DNA from: Paulinella micropora
Lineage: Eukaryota; Cercozoa; Imbricatea; Euglyphida
DNA: 29,734 nt
NCBI GenBank assembly: GCA_009731375.1
Contig: BJOX01000249.1
Location: 5,154-34,887, forward strand
Direction: 5' to 3'
Shown here: piece by piece, positions 1-16,489 of the stretch
Numbering within the stretch: position 1 is the first letter of the stretch
Layout of the letters: each line of letters starts with the position of its first letter
Notes under the pieces: generated by a model
The model's database searches: none
What the model was told of the DNA's origin: nothing
The model's input: the letters and a program-made list of their open reading frames with translations, nothing else
Program-made: the position numbers and the translations under genes

Positions 1-130
1 AGGTAGGAGGTAGGAGGTAGTAGGTAGTAGGTAGTAGGTAGTAGGTAGTAGGTAGTAGGTAGTAGGTAGGAGGTAGTAGGTAGTAGGTAGTAGGTAGTAG
101 GTAGTAGGTAGTAGGTAGTAGTAGTAGTTA
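1..130. repeat. 7-nt repeat (GGTAGTA/TAGG)
   Basis: Imperfect tandem array of AGGTAGT-type units with a few TAGGAGG variants. It runs directly into the CAG array. No coding signal is visible. Confidence 0.9.
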
Positions 131-132
131 GT

Positions 133-133
<1 letters not shown>

Positions 134-213
<80 letters not shown>
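134..213 (+). repeat. (CAG)n trinucleotide repeat
   Basis: About 26 uninterrupted CAG units. I see no flanking exon that would make it a coding polyglutamine, polyserine or polyalanine tract. Confidence 0.95.
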
Positions 214-217
<4 letters not shown>

Positions 218-225
218 ATGTAGTA

Positions 226-305
226 GTAACGCTACTGCAGTAGTAGCTACTGTAGTAGTAGTAGTAGTAGTACTAGTAGTAGTAGTAGTAGTAGTTGTAG
301 TAGTG
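226..305 (+). repeat. (TAG/GTA)n trinucleotide repeat
   Basis: Imperfect GTA repeat. It is the complement of the TAC arrays downstream at 381-491 and 614-687, so the three could fold on each other. Confidence 0.9.
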
Positions 306-380
306 CTTCTATGATACCGCCACAGCTGCCACTACCGTACAACTGCTGCCCCTATTTATTTGGTACTGCAATTGTAGTGC

Positions 381-491
<111 letters not shown>

Positions 492-613
492 ATACATTAG
501 ACTGCACTATAATATAATTCAATTTTTCTTATTAGAATATAAGATAAAATTGATGAAAACTCCAGTAGGAATGCAGCAGAATTTGCAAACAATATCGCAT
601 TTTACCGCTTACA

Positions 614-661
<48 letters not shown>

Positions 662-687
662 CTACTACTACTACTACTACTACTACC
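614..687 (+). repeat. (CTA)n trinucleotide repeat
   Basis: Second TAC/CTA array, broken by one CCTA. Together with 226-305 it forms an inverted repeat arrangement. Confidence 0.9.
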
Positions 688-929
688 GAAAGTTGATCCT
701 CAAATGTGTGCAGGGCTGTAGTTTGTTCTGCTGCTGCGTTGCTTACTACCGTTGGAGACGCATTCAAATGCGGGTTCGACAGGTGGCCCCACACTATTGC
801 CAAATATACTCTACTCGTAGTCAGCTAAACTACGGATGATTTCCTATTTCTTGATGAATCAAATTAATATCTTTCGCGTGGTTGTTATATCGATGATAGA
901 TTGTCGATGTTGGTGTACCTTACAGGCTG
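688..929. other. unique sequence, no assignable gene
   Basis: Non-repetitive stretch between the triplet and CATA arrays. Short ORFs exist on both strands, but none has a recognisable motif or convincing splice context. Confidence 0.5.
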
Positions 930-931
930 AC

Positions 932-964
<33 letters not shown>

Positions 965-1175
965 CATTCGCACATACATGCATGCATGCAGCATGCATGC
1001 ATACATACATACATACATATGTTACATACCTACATACATACATACATGGATACATGCATGCATACATGCAGGCATGCATGCATACATACATACATACACA
1101 CATACACATAAATTACATAAATGCATGCATACATACATACATACATACATACACATACACACACATCATACACAC
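930..1175 (+). repeat. (CATA)n / TGCA microsatellite
   Basis: Tetranucleotide CATA array with interspersed GCATGC blocks. The Tyr/His/Ile-rich and Cys/Met/Val-rich frames across it are repeat artefacts. Confidence 0.95.
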
Positions 1176-1219
1176 CGGCATACGCTAAGCAAATACATTC
1201 ATGCAAACATTTCTGCCAG

Positions 1220-1366
1220 ATGTGTCGGCCGAGAACCAAGGGACTGCGTTTCTTTTCGTTTCCTTTGTTCTGGTTCTGTGTGGCTTGCGCCGCTTTGCCT
1301 GCCGTGCTACTGCTCTGGCAACATGTGGCATGGCGGCTCGCAATAACGCCCATGAGCTTCGAAGAG
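1220..1366 (+). CDS. candidate first exon: signal anchor of the DXD glycosyltransferase
   Basis: An ATG at 1220 opens 49 codons that end exactly before GTCATA, a possible phase-0 splice donor. Seen: a short basic start (MCRPRTKGLR), about 23 hydrophobic residues (FFSFPLFWFCVACAALPAVL and on), then a polar stretch ending MSFEE. This is the shape of a type II membrane anchor, as in Golgi-resident glycosyltransferases. The phase-0 end is compatible with the phase-0 start of the next proposed exon at 7998. That would require a 6.6-kb intron full of retroposons. The sequence before the ATG ends in CCAG, so it could instead be an internal exon. The exon-like composition is clear; the link to the downstream gene is inference. 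Confidence 0.45.
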
Positions 1367-1374
1367 GTCATATA

Positions 1375-1400
1375 TACATACATACATACATACATAAACA
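1375..1400 (+). repeat. (CATA)n microsatellite at putative donor
   Basis: A short CATA array begins a few bases after the proposed donor at 1367. This matches the pattern in the introns further downstream. Confidence 0.8.
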
Positions 1401-1720
1401 TAAGGAGGAGTTCATCTTTGAAGTGGAGGGAGCAAAGCCAACGGACGAAGGAGCAAACAAACAAAATGCAACAGTCAAAACGACTGAATGACTCTTGAAT
1501 ATTAAAAATTCAAGCCCACTCATCTCTACGAGTGGCAAGTATTTTACTGAGCAACTTCCTCGTTAGCCCTCAACTTGGAAGCCTAAAAATAGGCTTATGA
1601 CCTAAAAATAGGTCGATTTTTTGACGACCGCACATTCTCACATGTGGAGGGGAAAGACAAACAAAACAAAACAAAACAAACGGCAAAAAATAAATGTGAA
1701 AAAAATCAATAATAATGATA
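1401..1720. other. intronic or intergenic unique sequence with short hairpins
   Basis: No gene is seen. It contains two adjacent small palindromes around 1583-1616, GCCTAAAAATAGGC and GACCTAAAAATAGGTC. The same AAAAAT loop is bounded by different closing stems. Confidence 0.5.
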
Positions 1721-1750
1721 ATAATAATAACAATAATAATGATAATGATA

Positions 1751-1882
1751 GTGCTTCTCTGTCAATGGCTGATGCATTTCTGCACATGCGCCTCCATCGT
1801 CTCACCCGTGAGGAGAGTACGAAGAATTGACGATAAGCTCTAATGACACCCCCGCAAGGGCAGTTCCAACACTTCCAGACGG
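1751..1882 (-). repeat. tRNA-derived SINE, copy 1 (3' body, cut by gap)
   Basis: Body and 3' end of the SINE, minus orientation, preceded on the plus strand by its (TAA)n tail complement. The tRNA-like head would lie in the N gap at 1883-1992. It differs from copy 2 at a few bases, for example gaggagag against gaggggag. Confidence 0.8.
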
Positions 1883-1992
1883 NNNNNNNNNNNNNNNNNN
1901 NNNNNNNNNNNNNNNNNNNNNNNNNNNNNNNNNNNNNNNNNNNNNNNNNNNNNNNNNNNNNNNNNNNNNNNNNNNNNNNNNNNNNNNNNNNN
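1883..1992. other. assembly gap (110 N)
   Basis: Run of N inside the SINE array. Reading frames that cross it are not interpretable. Confidence 1.
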
Positions 1993-2021
1993 GTGTGTTA
2001 ATAATAATAATAATAATAACG

Positions 2022-2057
<36 letters not shown>

Positions 2058-2078
2058 GTAATAATAATAATAATAATA

Positions 2079-2309
2079 GTGCTTCTCTGTCAATGGCTGA
2101 TGCATTTCTGCACATGCGCCTCCATCGTCTCACCCGTGAGGGGAGTACGAAGAATTGACGATAGGCTCTAATGACACCCCCGCAAGGGCAGTTCCAACAC
2201 TTCCAGACGGACCGGTATGTTCAATGAAAATACTGGAGGCACCGACGGGAATCGAACTGGCGACAGGGCCCAGATGGTAGAACTTGACCACTGGGCTATC
2301 ACGGTGTCC
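2079..2309 (-). repeat. tRNA-derived SINE, copy 2 (complete)
   Basis: 231-bp complete element on the minus strand. Its head runs inward from 2309: GGACACC, then an A box (TAGCCCAGTGG, matching TRGCNNAGYNGG), then about 30 nt later a B box (AGTTCGATTCC, 10/11 to GGTTCGANTCC). CACCG and CGGTG acceptor-like segments bracket the head. A unique body follows, then GATGGAGGCGCATG, then a (TTA)n tail at 1993-2078. This is a pol III promoter plus body plus simple-repeat tail, the structure of a tRNA-derived SINE. Copies 2 and 3 are nearly identical, so amplification is recent. The tRNA isotype is not assignable because the anticodon arm has decayed. Confidence 0.85.
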
Positions 2310-2364
2310 AATAATAATAATAATAATGATAATAATAATAATAATGATAATGATAATAGTAATA

Positions 2365-2595
2365 GCGCTTCTCTGTCAATTGCTGATGCAAATCTGCACA
2401 TGCGCCTCCATCGTCTCACCCGTGAGGGGAGTACGAAGAATTGACGATAGGCTCTAATGACACCCCCACAAGGGCAGTTCCAACACTTCCAGACGGACCG
2501 GTATGTTCAATGAAAATACTGGTGGCACCGACGGGAATCGAACTGGCGACAGGGCCCAGATGGTAGAACTTGACCACTGGGCTATCACGGTGTCC
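2365..2595 (-). repeat. tRNA-derived SINE, copy 3 (complete)
   Basis: Second complete 231-bp copy, same orientation as copy 2, with the same A and B boxes near its 2595 end and a TAA/GAT-rich tail at 2310-2364. Small differences from copy 2 (gcgcttctc, caattgctgatgcaaat) show an independent insertion or duplicate rather than an assembly collapse. Confidence 0.85.
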
Positions 2596-2676
2596 GATAA
2601 TAGTAATAATGATGATAATAATAATAATTATATATATATATATATATATATATTATTATATATATATATATATATT
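2596..2676. repeat. (AAT/GAT)n and (TA)n tail region
   Basis: AAT-rich stretch followed by a TA dinucleotide array. On the minus strand this forms the 3' tail of the element at 2677-3147. Confidence 0.85.
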
Positions 2677-3144
2677 GATCTGTCACGGCTGAGTCCGAGG
2701 GCCATGCGCCTCCATCCCTCGACCCAACAGGGACTACAGTGAGTATGTTGGGGAGGGAAGAGTGACTCTAACCATCCTGCATAGAAGCCCCAAAAGGAAG
2801 TCCCTACTACCCGCACAGTGTTGGGTACCTTGCAGGAAATCAATTACAAATGATTGATCTTCCCCGCGTGAGAGCTCCACGAGACTGGGTAGGTCCCGCA
2901 TGGAGGTACTCACACGGGGTAGCAGACATTTCATGCGGTCTGCCAGCGCATGAGGACGTTTGGCGGTAAGTGGCTGGGACGCCTCGAAACCCGTCACCAC
3001 CCCTAGATCTCGGAATGTTTATACCCCGTTGACCCCACGTGGTGTATGTCTTATAAAAACAACACAACAACATAGCCTCGGAACCAGTGGGAAGAGGCCC
3101 AACCACCTCCTCTTCCCGTGAGGTGCCATACTGTGCACCCCTCC

Positions 3145-3147
<3 letters not shown>
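2677..3147 (-). mobile_element. retroposon 3' segment (possible LINE 3' end)
   Basis: About 470 bp of unique sequence in minus orientation. It ends in GATGGAGGCGCATG, then about 25 nt, then an AT simple-repeat tail. It shares the GATGGAGGCGCATG core and a downstream CAGCC...TGACAGA with the SINE but is otherwise different. A SINE sharing its 3' end with a partner LINE is known in several lineages, so this could be the partner's 5'-truncated 3' end or another non-autonomous family. No reverse-transcriptase coding is visible. Confidence 0.5.
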
Positions 3148-3205
<58 letters not shown>

Positions 3206-3207
3206 TA
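3148..3207 (+). repeat. (AAT)n microsatellite
   Basis: About 20 AAT units. On the minus strand it is the (TTA)n tail of the short element at 3208-3267, and it abuts the 5' side of the 2677-3147 element. Confidence 0.9.
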
Positions 3208-3267
3208 ATAATAATAGGCTTCCTCAGACTATAGCATCAGATCCAGATCCTGGACATGTGCCTCCAT
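3208..3267 (-). mobile_element. severely truncated retroposon tail
   Basis: 60-bp fragment, minus orientation, starting TGGAGGCACATGTCC and ending in (TTA)n. It carries the same 3' core as the SINE with a different tail sequence. It is probably a 5'-truncated copy of a third family. Confidence 0.45.
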
Positions 3268-3295
3268 AATAATAATAATAATAATAATAATAATA

Positions 3296-3380
3296 GTGCT
3301 TCTCTGTCAATGGCTGATGCATTTCTGCACATGCGCCTCCATCGTCTCACCCGTGAGGGGAGTACGAAGAATTGACGATA
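3296..3380 (-). repeat. tRNA-derived SINE, copy 4 (3' part, cut by gap)
   Basis: Matches the SINE body from the 3' end up to the N gap at 3381-3761. The (TAA)n at 3268-3295 is its tail. Confidence 0.8.
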
Positions 3381-3761
3381 NNNNNNNNNNNNNNNNNNNN
3401 NNNNNNNNNNNNNNNNNNNNNNNNNNNNNNNNNNNNNNNNNNNNNNNNNNNNNNNNNNNNNNNNNNNNNNNNNNNNNNNNNNNNNNNNNNNNNNNNNNNN
3501 NNNNNNNNNNNNNNNNNNNNNNNNNNNNNNNNNNNNNNNNNNNNNNNNNNNNNNNNNNNNNNNNNNNNNNNNNNNNNNNNNNNNNNNNNNNNNNNNNNNN
3601 NNNNNNNNNNNNNNNNNNNNNNNNNNNNNNNNNNNNNNNNNNNNNNNNNNNNNNNNNNNNNNNNNNNNNNNNNNNNNNNNNNNNNNNNNNNNNNNNNNNN
3701 NNNNNNNNNNNNNNNNNNNNNNNNNNNNNNNNNNNNNNNNNNNNNNNNNNNNNNNNNNNNN
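3381..3761. other. assembly gap (381 N)
   Basis: N run inside the retroposon array. Confidence 1.
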
Positions 3762-3774
3762 ACTCCAAAGACTC

Positions 3775-3776
<2 letters not shown>

Positions 3777-3823
<47 letters not shown>

Positions 3824-3896
3824 ATATCTGAGGCGTACTGATGCAGCTAATGGCATATCCTCAACGGACATAAGCCTCCAATACCCTTGTTCGAGG
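3777..3896 (-). mobile_element. retroposon tail of a fourth type
   Basis: (AAT)n at 3777-3821 followed by about 75 bp of unique sequence up to the gap. On the minus strand it contains TTGGAGGCTTATGTCC and ends in (TTA)n. It is the same 3' layout as the neighbouring elements with a different body. Confidence 0.45.
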
Positions 3897-4568
3897 NNNN
3901 NNNNNNNNNNNNNNNNNNNNNNNNNNNNNNNNNNNNNNNNNNNNNNNNNNNNNNNNNNNNNNNNNNNNNNNNNNNNNNNNNNNNNNNNNNNNNNNNNNNN
4001 NNNNNNNNNNNNNNNNNNNNNNNNNNNNNNNNNNNNNNNNNNNNNNNNNNNNNNNNNNNNNNNNNNNNNNNNNNNNNNNNNNNNNNNNNNNNNNNNNNNN
4101 NNNNNNNNNNNNNNNNNNNNNNNNNNNNNNNNNNNNNNNNNNNNNNNNNNNNNNNNNNNNNNNNNNNNNNNNNNNNNNNNNNNNNNNNNNNNNNNNNNNN
4201 NNNNNNNNNNNNNNNNNNNNNNNNNNNNNNNNNNNNNNNNNNNNNNNNNNNNNNNNNNNNNNNNNNNNNNNNNNNNNNNNNNNNNNNNNNNNNNNNNNNN
4301 NNNNNNNNNNNNNNNNNNNNNNNNNNNNNNNNNNNNNNNNNNNNNNNNNNNNNNNNNNNNNNNNNNNNNNNNNNNNNNNNNNNNNNNNNNNNNNNNNNNN
4401 NNNNNNNNNNNNNNNNNNNNNNNNNNNNNNNNNNNNNNNNNNNNNNNNNNNNNNNNNNNNNNNNNNNNNNNNNNNNNNNNNNNNNNNNNNNNNNNNNNNN
4501 NNNNNNNNNNNNNNNNNNNNNNNNNNNNNNNNNNNNNNNNNNNNNNNNNNNNNNNNNNNNNNNNNNNN
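3897..4568. other. assembly gap (672 N)
   Basis: Largest gap. It probably hides the body of SINE copy 5. Confidence 1.
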
Positions 4569-4701
4569 CCGGTATGTTCAATGAAAATACTGGTCCAGAC
4601 GGATCGGTATGTTCAATGAAAATACTGGTGGCACCGACGGGAATCGAACTGGCGACAGGGCCCAGATGGTAGAACTTGACCACTGGGCTATCACGGTGTC
4701 C
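4569..4701 (-). repeat. tRNA-derived SINE, copy 5 (head part)
   Basis: The tRNA-like head starts at 4701 and runs inward with the same A and B boxes as copies 2 and 3. The segment next to the head, containing CGGTATGTTCAATGAAAATA, is tandemly duplicated here (4569-4631). The body is lost in the gap. Confidence 0.8.
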
Positions 4702-4732
4702 ATAATAATAATAATAATAATAATAATAATTA
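4702..4732 (+). repeat. (ATA)n microsatellite
   Basis: Short ATA array between SINE copy 5 and the hairpin-repeat family. A similar short array precedes the second copy of that family at 6164-6173. Confidence 0.85.
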
Positions 4733-5497
4733 TAACTAGGGGCTGCGCCAACACCTGAAAGGATGGTTTGTGGTGCGCTTCGCGGTACGTACAATTGCGG
4801 GGCTGGGGTTCCGGGGTGAAAGCCCCCCGAACCCCCCCTTTCCACAGTCGAAAGGATATGTTCAATTGCCGGAGGTAACCGGCATAAACCCTTCCGGCAC
4901 AACTCTTAGAGCCTTGGAGCATTCTCAGCCATTCATTTTGGTCCCGGCTAATACGCGTGGGGTACGTACAATTGCCGGGCTGGGGTTCCCGTGGGGAAGG
5001 TCCCCCGATCCCCTTCCCCGTCGACAGGGTACGTTAAATTGAAGGAGGTACCAGCAGAACGCAAGTGTAAGCTCTGGTGGCATAACAACCTAAAATCTCT
5101 CGTTTTTGTGCCACCTGGCACCAAAACTTTTGGAAATCCGAAGAGAGGTGTCGGGTACACCAAACATCAGCCTCAAACTCCCTCTGGTGTGCGCGAACGG
5201 CGCCTGGTGGCACAAAAACCTGAATCTTCTGGTTTTTACGCCACCCGGCACCCCAGTTTTTATATTTTTGAAGAGAGCTCATCAAGAAGTATCAGATACA
5301 CCAATTATCAGCCGCTAAATCCCTCTGGTGTGCGCAAACGGCGCCTGGTGGCACAAAGACCTCAATTTTCTGTGCCACCCGCGACCAAAACGGGTACGTA
5401 CAATTGCAGGGCTTGGGTTCCCCGGGGGGAGGGCCCCCTGGACCCCCTCCCGTCGACAGGGTACGTTCAACCGCCGGAGGTACCGGCAAGTCTCCCA
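4733..5497. repeat. composite repeat array 1 with hairpin units
   Basis: Built from two alternating units. One carries GGTACGTACAATTG, then a GC-rich segment, then CGTCGACAGGGTACGTTCAA. The other carries CTGGTGTGCGCGAACGGCGCC and an inverted repeat of the form GGTGGCAC...GTGCCACC. Hairpins lie at 5076-5115, 5206-5245 and 5347-5379. The start CTAGGGGCTGCGCCAACACC recurs at 6174. No coding signal is seen, and the frames change from unit to unit. Confidence 0.8.
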
Positions 5498-6060
5498 AAA
5501 AAACAAGGAATTTCGGCATTCAGGACACTCCCTAACGCGCATATTTGCGCGAATTCCTCTCTCTCTATATGTATATATATACATATATATATCAGATATA
5601 TATCAGCATCAACATCGAGTCTGCGGCTAGCCACCCTGTCAATATGAGCTCTGAACTCCCCCTGGTTCACACAAACCATGATTTACAGGGACAGGGGGTG
5701 CCAAAATAGGCCAAAAAACAAGGAATTTTGGCATTCAGGACACTCCCCTAACGCAAATATTTGCGAATATTAAAAACAGCGAATCAGCATCAAGATAGAG
5801 TCTGGGGTGGCTCCTGCCAATATGATCTCCCAACTCCTGATTCCCACAAATCATGATTTATAGGGACAGGTGCAAAAAAAGGCCAAAAAAACAAGGAATT
5901 TTGGCATTCAGGACACTACCCTAACGCAAATATTTGCGTTAATTCCATGAAAAAAACTATATCAGCATCAAGATCGAGTCTGGGGCTAGCCATCCTGCAA
6001 ATATGAGCTCCCAACTCCTTCTCGTTCCCACAAACTATGATTTATAGGGACAGGGGTGCG
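5498..6060 (+). repeat. tandem repeat family, three ~170-215-bp units
   Basis: Units start near 5502, 5717 and 5890 with AACAAGGAATTTTGGCATTC, followed by CAGGACACTCCC and a palindrome CGCAAATATTTGCG, then AGATCGAGTCTGGGG and ATGATTTATAGGGACAGG. A truncated fourth start sits at 7451, at the end of array 2. Confidence 0.8.
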
Positions 6061-6173
6061 AAAATGCAGGGGTGCGAAAATGCAGGGGTGTGGGGGTGGG
6101 GTACACAGTTTCCATTTCCCCCCTCCTTCCAAACGCCACCCCCTACTCCCAACACCTTTCAGGAATAATAATA
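6061..6173. other. spacer with inverted CCTTTCAGG/CCTGAAAGG
   Basis: Short G-rich then C-rich spacer. CCTTTCAGG before the ATA array and CCTGAAAGG just after it form an inverted repeat around 6155-6200. Confidence 0.6.
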
Positions 6174-6224
6174 ACTAGGGGCTGCGCCAACACCTGAAAG
6201 GATGGTTTGCGGTGCGCTTCGCGC

Positions 6225-6268
<44 letters not shown>

Positions 6269-7450
6269 NNNNNNNNNNNNNNCCCCCCCCCCCCCCCCCC
6301 CCCCTCTCCTCCCAAGATCGCTTTTCCTCTCGTTCTCACATGCACAACTTTTACAGCTTTGGACCAATCTCAGCCATTCATTTTGGTGCCCGCAAATTCG
6401 CTTCGGGTACGTACAATTGCGGGGCTGGGTTCCCGTTGGGGAGTGCCCCCGGAGCCCCCTTTTCCACAGTCGAGAGGGTACGTTCAATAGCAGGAGGTAA
6501 CCGGCATAAACCCTTCCGGCACAACTTTTAGAGCCTTGGAGCATTCTCAGCCATTCATGTTGGTGCCGGCTAATTCGCGTGGGGTACGTACAATTGCGGT
6601 GCTGGGGTTTCCGGGGGAAGGTCCCCCCCGGACCCTCCCTTCCCCGTCGACAGAGTACGCTCAATTGCCGGAGGTACCAGCAGAACGCAAGTGTAAGCTC
6701 TGGTGGCACAAAAACCTAAAATTTCTGGTTTTTGTGCCACCCGGCGCCAAACTTTTGGATCTCCGAAGAGAGCTCACCGAGAGGTGCCGGGTACACCAAA
6801 CATCAGCCTCAAACTCCCTCTGGTGTGCGCGAACGGCGCCTGGTGGCAACAAAACCTGAATTTTCGTTGTTACGCTGTCCGGCACCACAATTTTTATATT
6901 ATCGAAGAGAGCTCATCAAGAAGTATCAGATACACCAAATATCAGCCGCTAACTCCTCTAGTGTGCGCAAACGGCGCCTGGTGGCACAAAGACCTCAATT
7001 TTCTGGTGTGGGTGCCACCCGCGACCAAAACGGGTACGTACAATTGCAGGGCTTGGGTTCCCGGGGGGAGGGCCCCCCGCCCCCTTCTCCGTCGACAGGG
7101 TACACCAAACATCAGCATCAAACTCTCTCTGGTGTGCAAGAACGGCGCCTGGTGGCGCAAAACCCTAAATTTCTCGTTTTGATGCCACCCGGCACCACAA
7201 TTTTTATATTTTTGAAGAGAGTCATCAAGAAGTGTCAGGTACACCAAATATCGGCCGTTAAATCCCTCTGGTGTGCGCAAACGGCGCCTGGTGGCACACA
7301 AAGACCTCAATTTTCTGGTGTGGGTGCCACCCGCGACCAAAACGGGTACGTACAAGTGCAGGGCTTGGGTTCCCGGGGGAGGGCCCCCCGCCCCCTTCTC
7401 CGTCGACAGGGTACGTTCAATTGCCGGAGGTACCGGCAAGTACTCCCAAA
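6174..7450. repeat. composite repeat array 2 with hairpin units
   Basis: Second, longer copy of the 4733 family. It has five hairpins: 6702-6741, 6842-6880, 6980-7019, 7151-7189 and 7290-7331. The first has a perfect 15-bp stem (GGTGGCACAAAAACC) and a 10-nt loop. A poly-C tract with a 14-N gap (6269-6282) interrupts it near the start. Confidence 0.8.
6227..6304 (+). repeat. poly-C tract with small gap
   Basis: C homopolymer on both sides of 14 N. It is probably inflated or created by assembly. Confidence 0.9.
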
Positions 7451-7593
7451 AAACAAGGAATTTTGGCATTCAGGACACTCAAACAACAATAAGAACAACT
7501 TCATCGTCTCCTTTCAAGAAAGCCGTGTGTCGACATAGCTGTGGAGCGAGGCGGCCATGCTGCACCCGATCAATCCCGTGCCTCTGGTCATAC

Positions 7594-7878
7594 TATTCTT
7601 CTTCTTCTTCTTCTTCTTCTTCTTCTTCTTCTCCTTCTCCTTCTCCTTGTACTTCTTCTTCTCCTTCTCCTTGTCCTTCTTCTTCTTCTTCTTCTTCTTC
7701 TTCCTCCTCCTCCTCCTCCTCCTCCTCCTCTTCTTCTTCTTCTTCTTCTTCTCCTCCTCCTCCTCCTCCTTCTTCTTCTTCTTCATTTTCTTCTTCATTT
7801 TCTTCTTCATTTTCTTCTTCTTCTTCTTCTTCTTCTTCTTCTTTTTCTTCTTTTTCTTCTTTTCCTTCTTCTTTTTCT

Positions 7879-7925
<47 letters not shown>

Positions 7926-7972
7926 TTCTTCTTCTTCTTCTTCTTCTTCTTCTTTCTCTTCTTCTTCTTCTT
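7594..7972 (+). repeat. (TTC)n/(TCC)n polypyrimidine tract
   Basis: About 380 bp of TTC and TCC triplets with rare T or CAT interruptions. It is pure pyrimidine on the plus strand over long stretches. It lies just upstream of the acceptor of the exon at 7998, so it could act as an oversized pyrimidine tract. Poly-Ser, poly-Phe, poly-Leu and poly-Lys frames across it are artefacts. Confidence 0.95.
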
Positions 7973-7997
7973 CAAACTGTATGCACGTATGTCGCAG

Positions 7998-15479
<7,482 letters not shown>

Positions 15480-15504
15480 GTATGCACTGTGCTATCTAAG
15501 ATGA

Positions 15505-15768
15505 AATATCGACTAATGTCAGAAAAAAGGAGCTTCTGATTTCGTCAACCAGGAAGTCTGTGGGAAAAGTATTAACCCGATGCCCAGCTAAGCCGTGATG
15601 TTTGCACGGAAGGGACTGATACAGGCAATACCAAAGCTCCCTAGTACCAGGCGGGGCCAGGGCTCGTTCCATAAAGCGCCCCTTGCAGAACGAGCTCCCA
15701 CCTCCATTACAGAGGGCCCAGTAAGCAGATGGAGTTTCGAGACTGTTCGACAGNNNNNNNNNNAGACA

Positions 15769-15770
<2 letters not shown>
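15505..15770. other. unique sequence downstream of exon K; small gap
   Basis: Possible last exon at 15720-15753 (RGPSKQMEFRDCST) running into a 10-N gap (15754-15763). Also contains an inverted pair CTCGTTC/GAACGAG at about 15664-15695. Nothing else is supported. Confidence 0.35.
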
Positions 15771-15837
<67 letters not shown>

Positions 15838-15886
15838 AAGACAGACAGACAGACAGGCAGACAGACAGCTAGCTGGCTAGCTAGGC

Positions 15887-15962
<76 letters not shown>

Positions 15963-16071
15963 GGATAGATGGATGGATGGATGGATGGATGGATAGATGG
16001 ATGGATGGATGGATGGATGAATGGAGGGGTAGAAGGATGGAAGGATCGATGAATGGATGGATGGATGGATG

Positions 16072-16149
<78 letters not shown>

Positions 16150-16150
16150 C
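15770..16150 (+). repeat. (GATA)n / (GGAT)n microsatellites
   Basis: GATA arrays at 15772-15835, 15887-15965 and 16070-16148, with GACA and GGAT blocks between them. Confidence 0.95.
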
Positions 16151-16212
16151 AAACAGATGGGTATGCTTGCAGTGTCCCTGTGAAAATAGGCATGCAGAAT
16201 CATCGTGCTTGC

Positions 16213-16240
16213 GTGTGTGTGTGTGTGTGTGTGTGTGTTG
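16213..16240 (+). repeat. (GT)n microsatellite
   Basis: GT array of about 13 units. Confidence 0.9.
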
Positions 16241-16332
16241 TGGAGCTAGGGTTCGAGATCGCTCCTGGGACAGCGCCAAACACCGGCCAGCAGAAACAGT
16301 GCTGCAGGATGCAGACTGCCATTAATGTCTAC

Positions 16333-16475
16333 ATATGTATGTTATGTATGTATGTTATGTATGTATGTTATGTATGTATGTATGTATGTATGTATGTATG
16401 TATGTATGTATGTGTGTATGTGTGTATGTGTGTGTGTATGTATGTATGTATGTATGTATGTGTATGCATGTATGA
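16333..16475 (+). repeat. (GTAT)n microsatellite
   Basis: GTAT array with GTGT and TTAT variants. Confidence 0.95.
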
Positions 16476-16489
16476 GCGACCAACGGATT

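Noticed and set aside
3372-4922. Large ORFs across 3381-4568
   Set aside because: They consist mostly of N. The coding ends on both sides are retroposon sequence.
7557-7587. Alternative first exon of the transferase starting at ATG 7557
   Set aside because: Short (MLHPINPVPL), no signal or anchor. The phase would fit, but the 1220-1366 exon is a better N-terminus.
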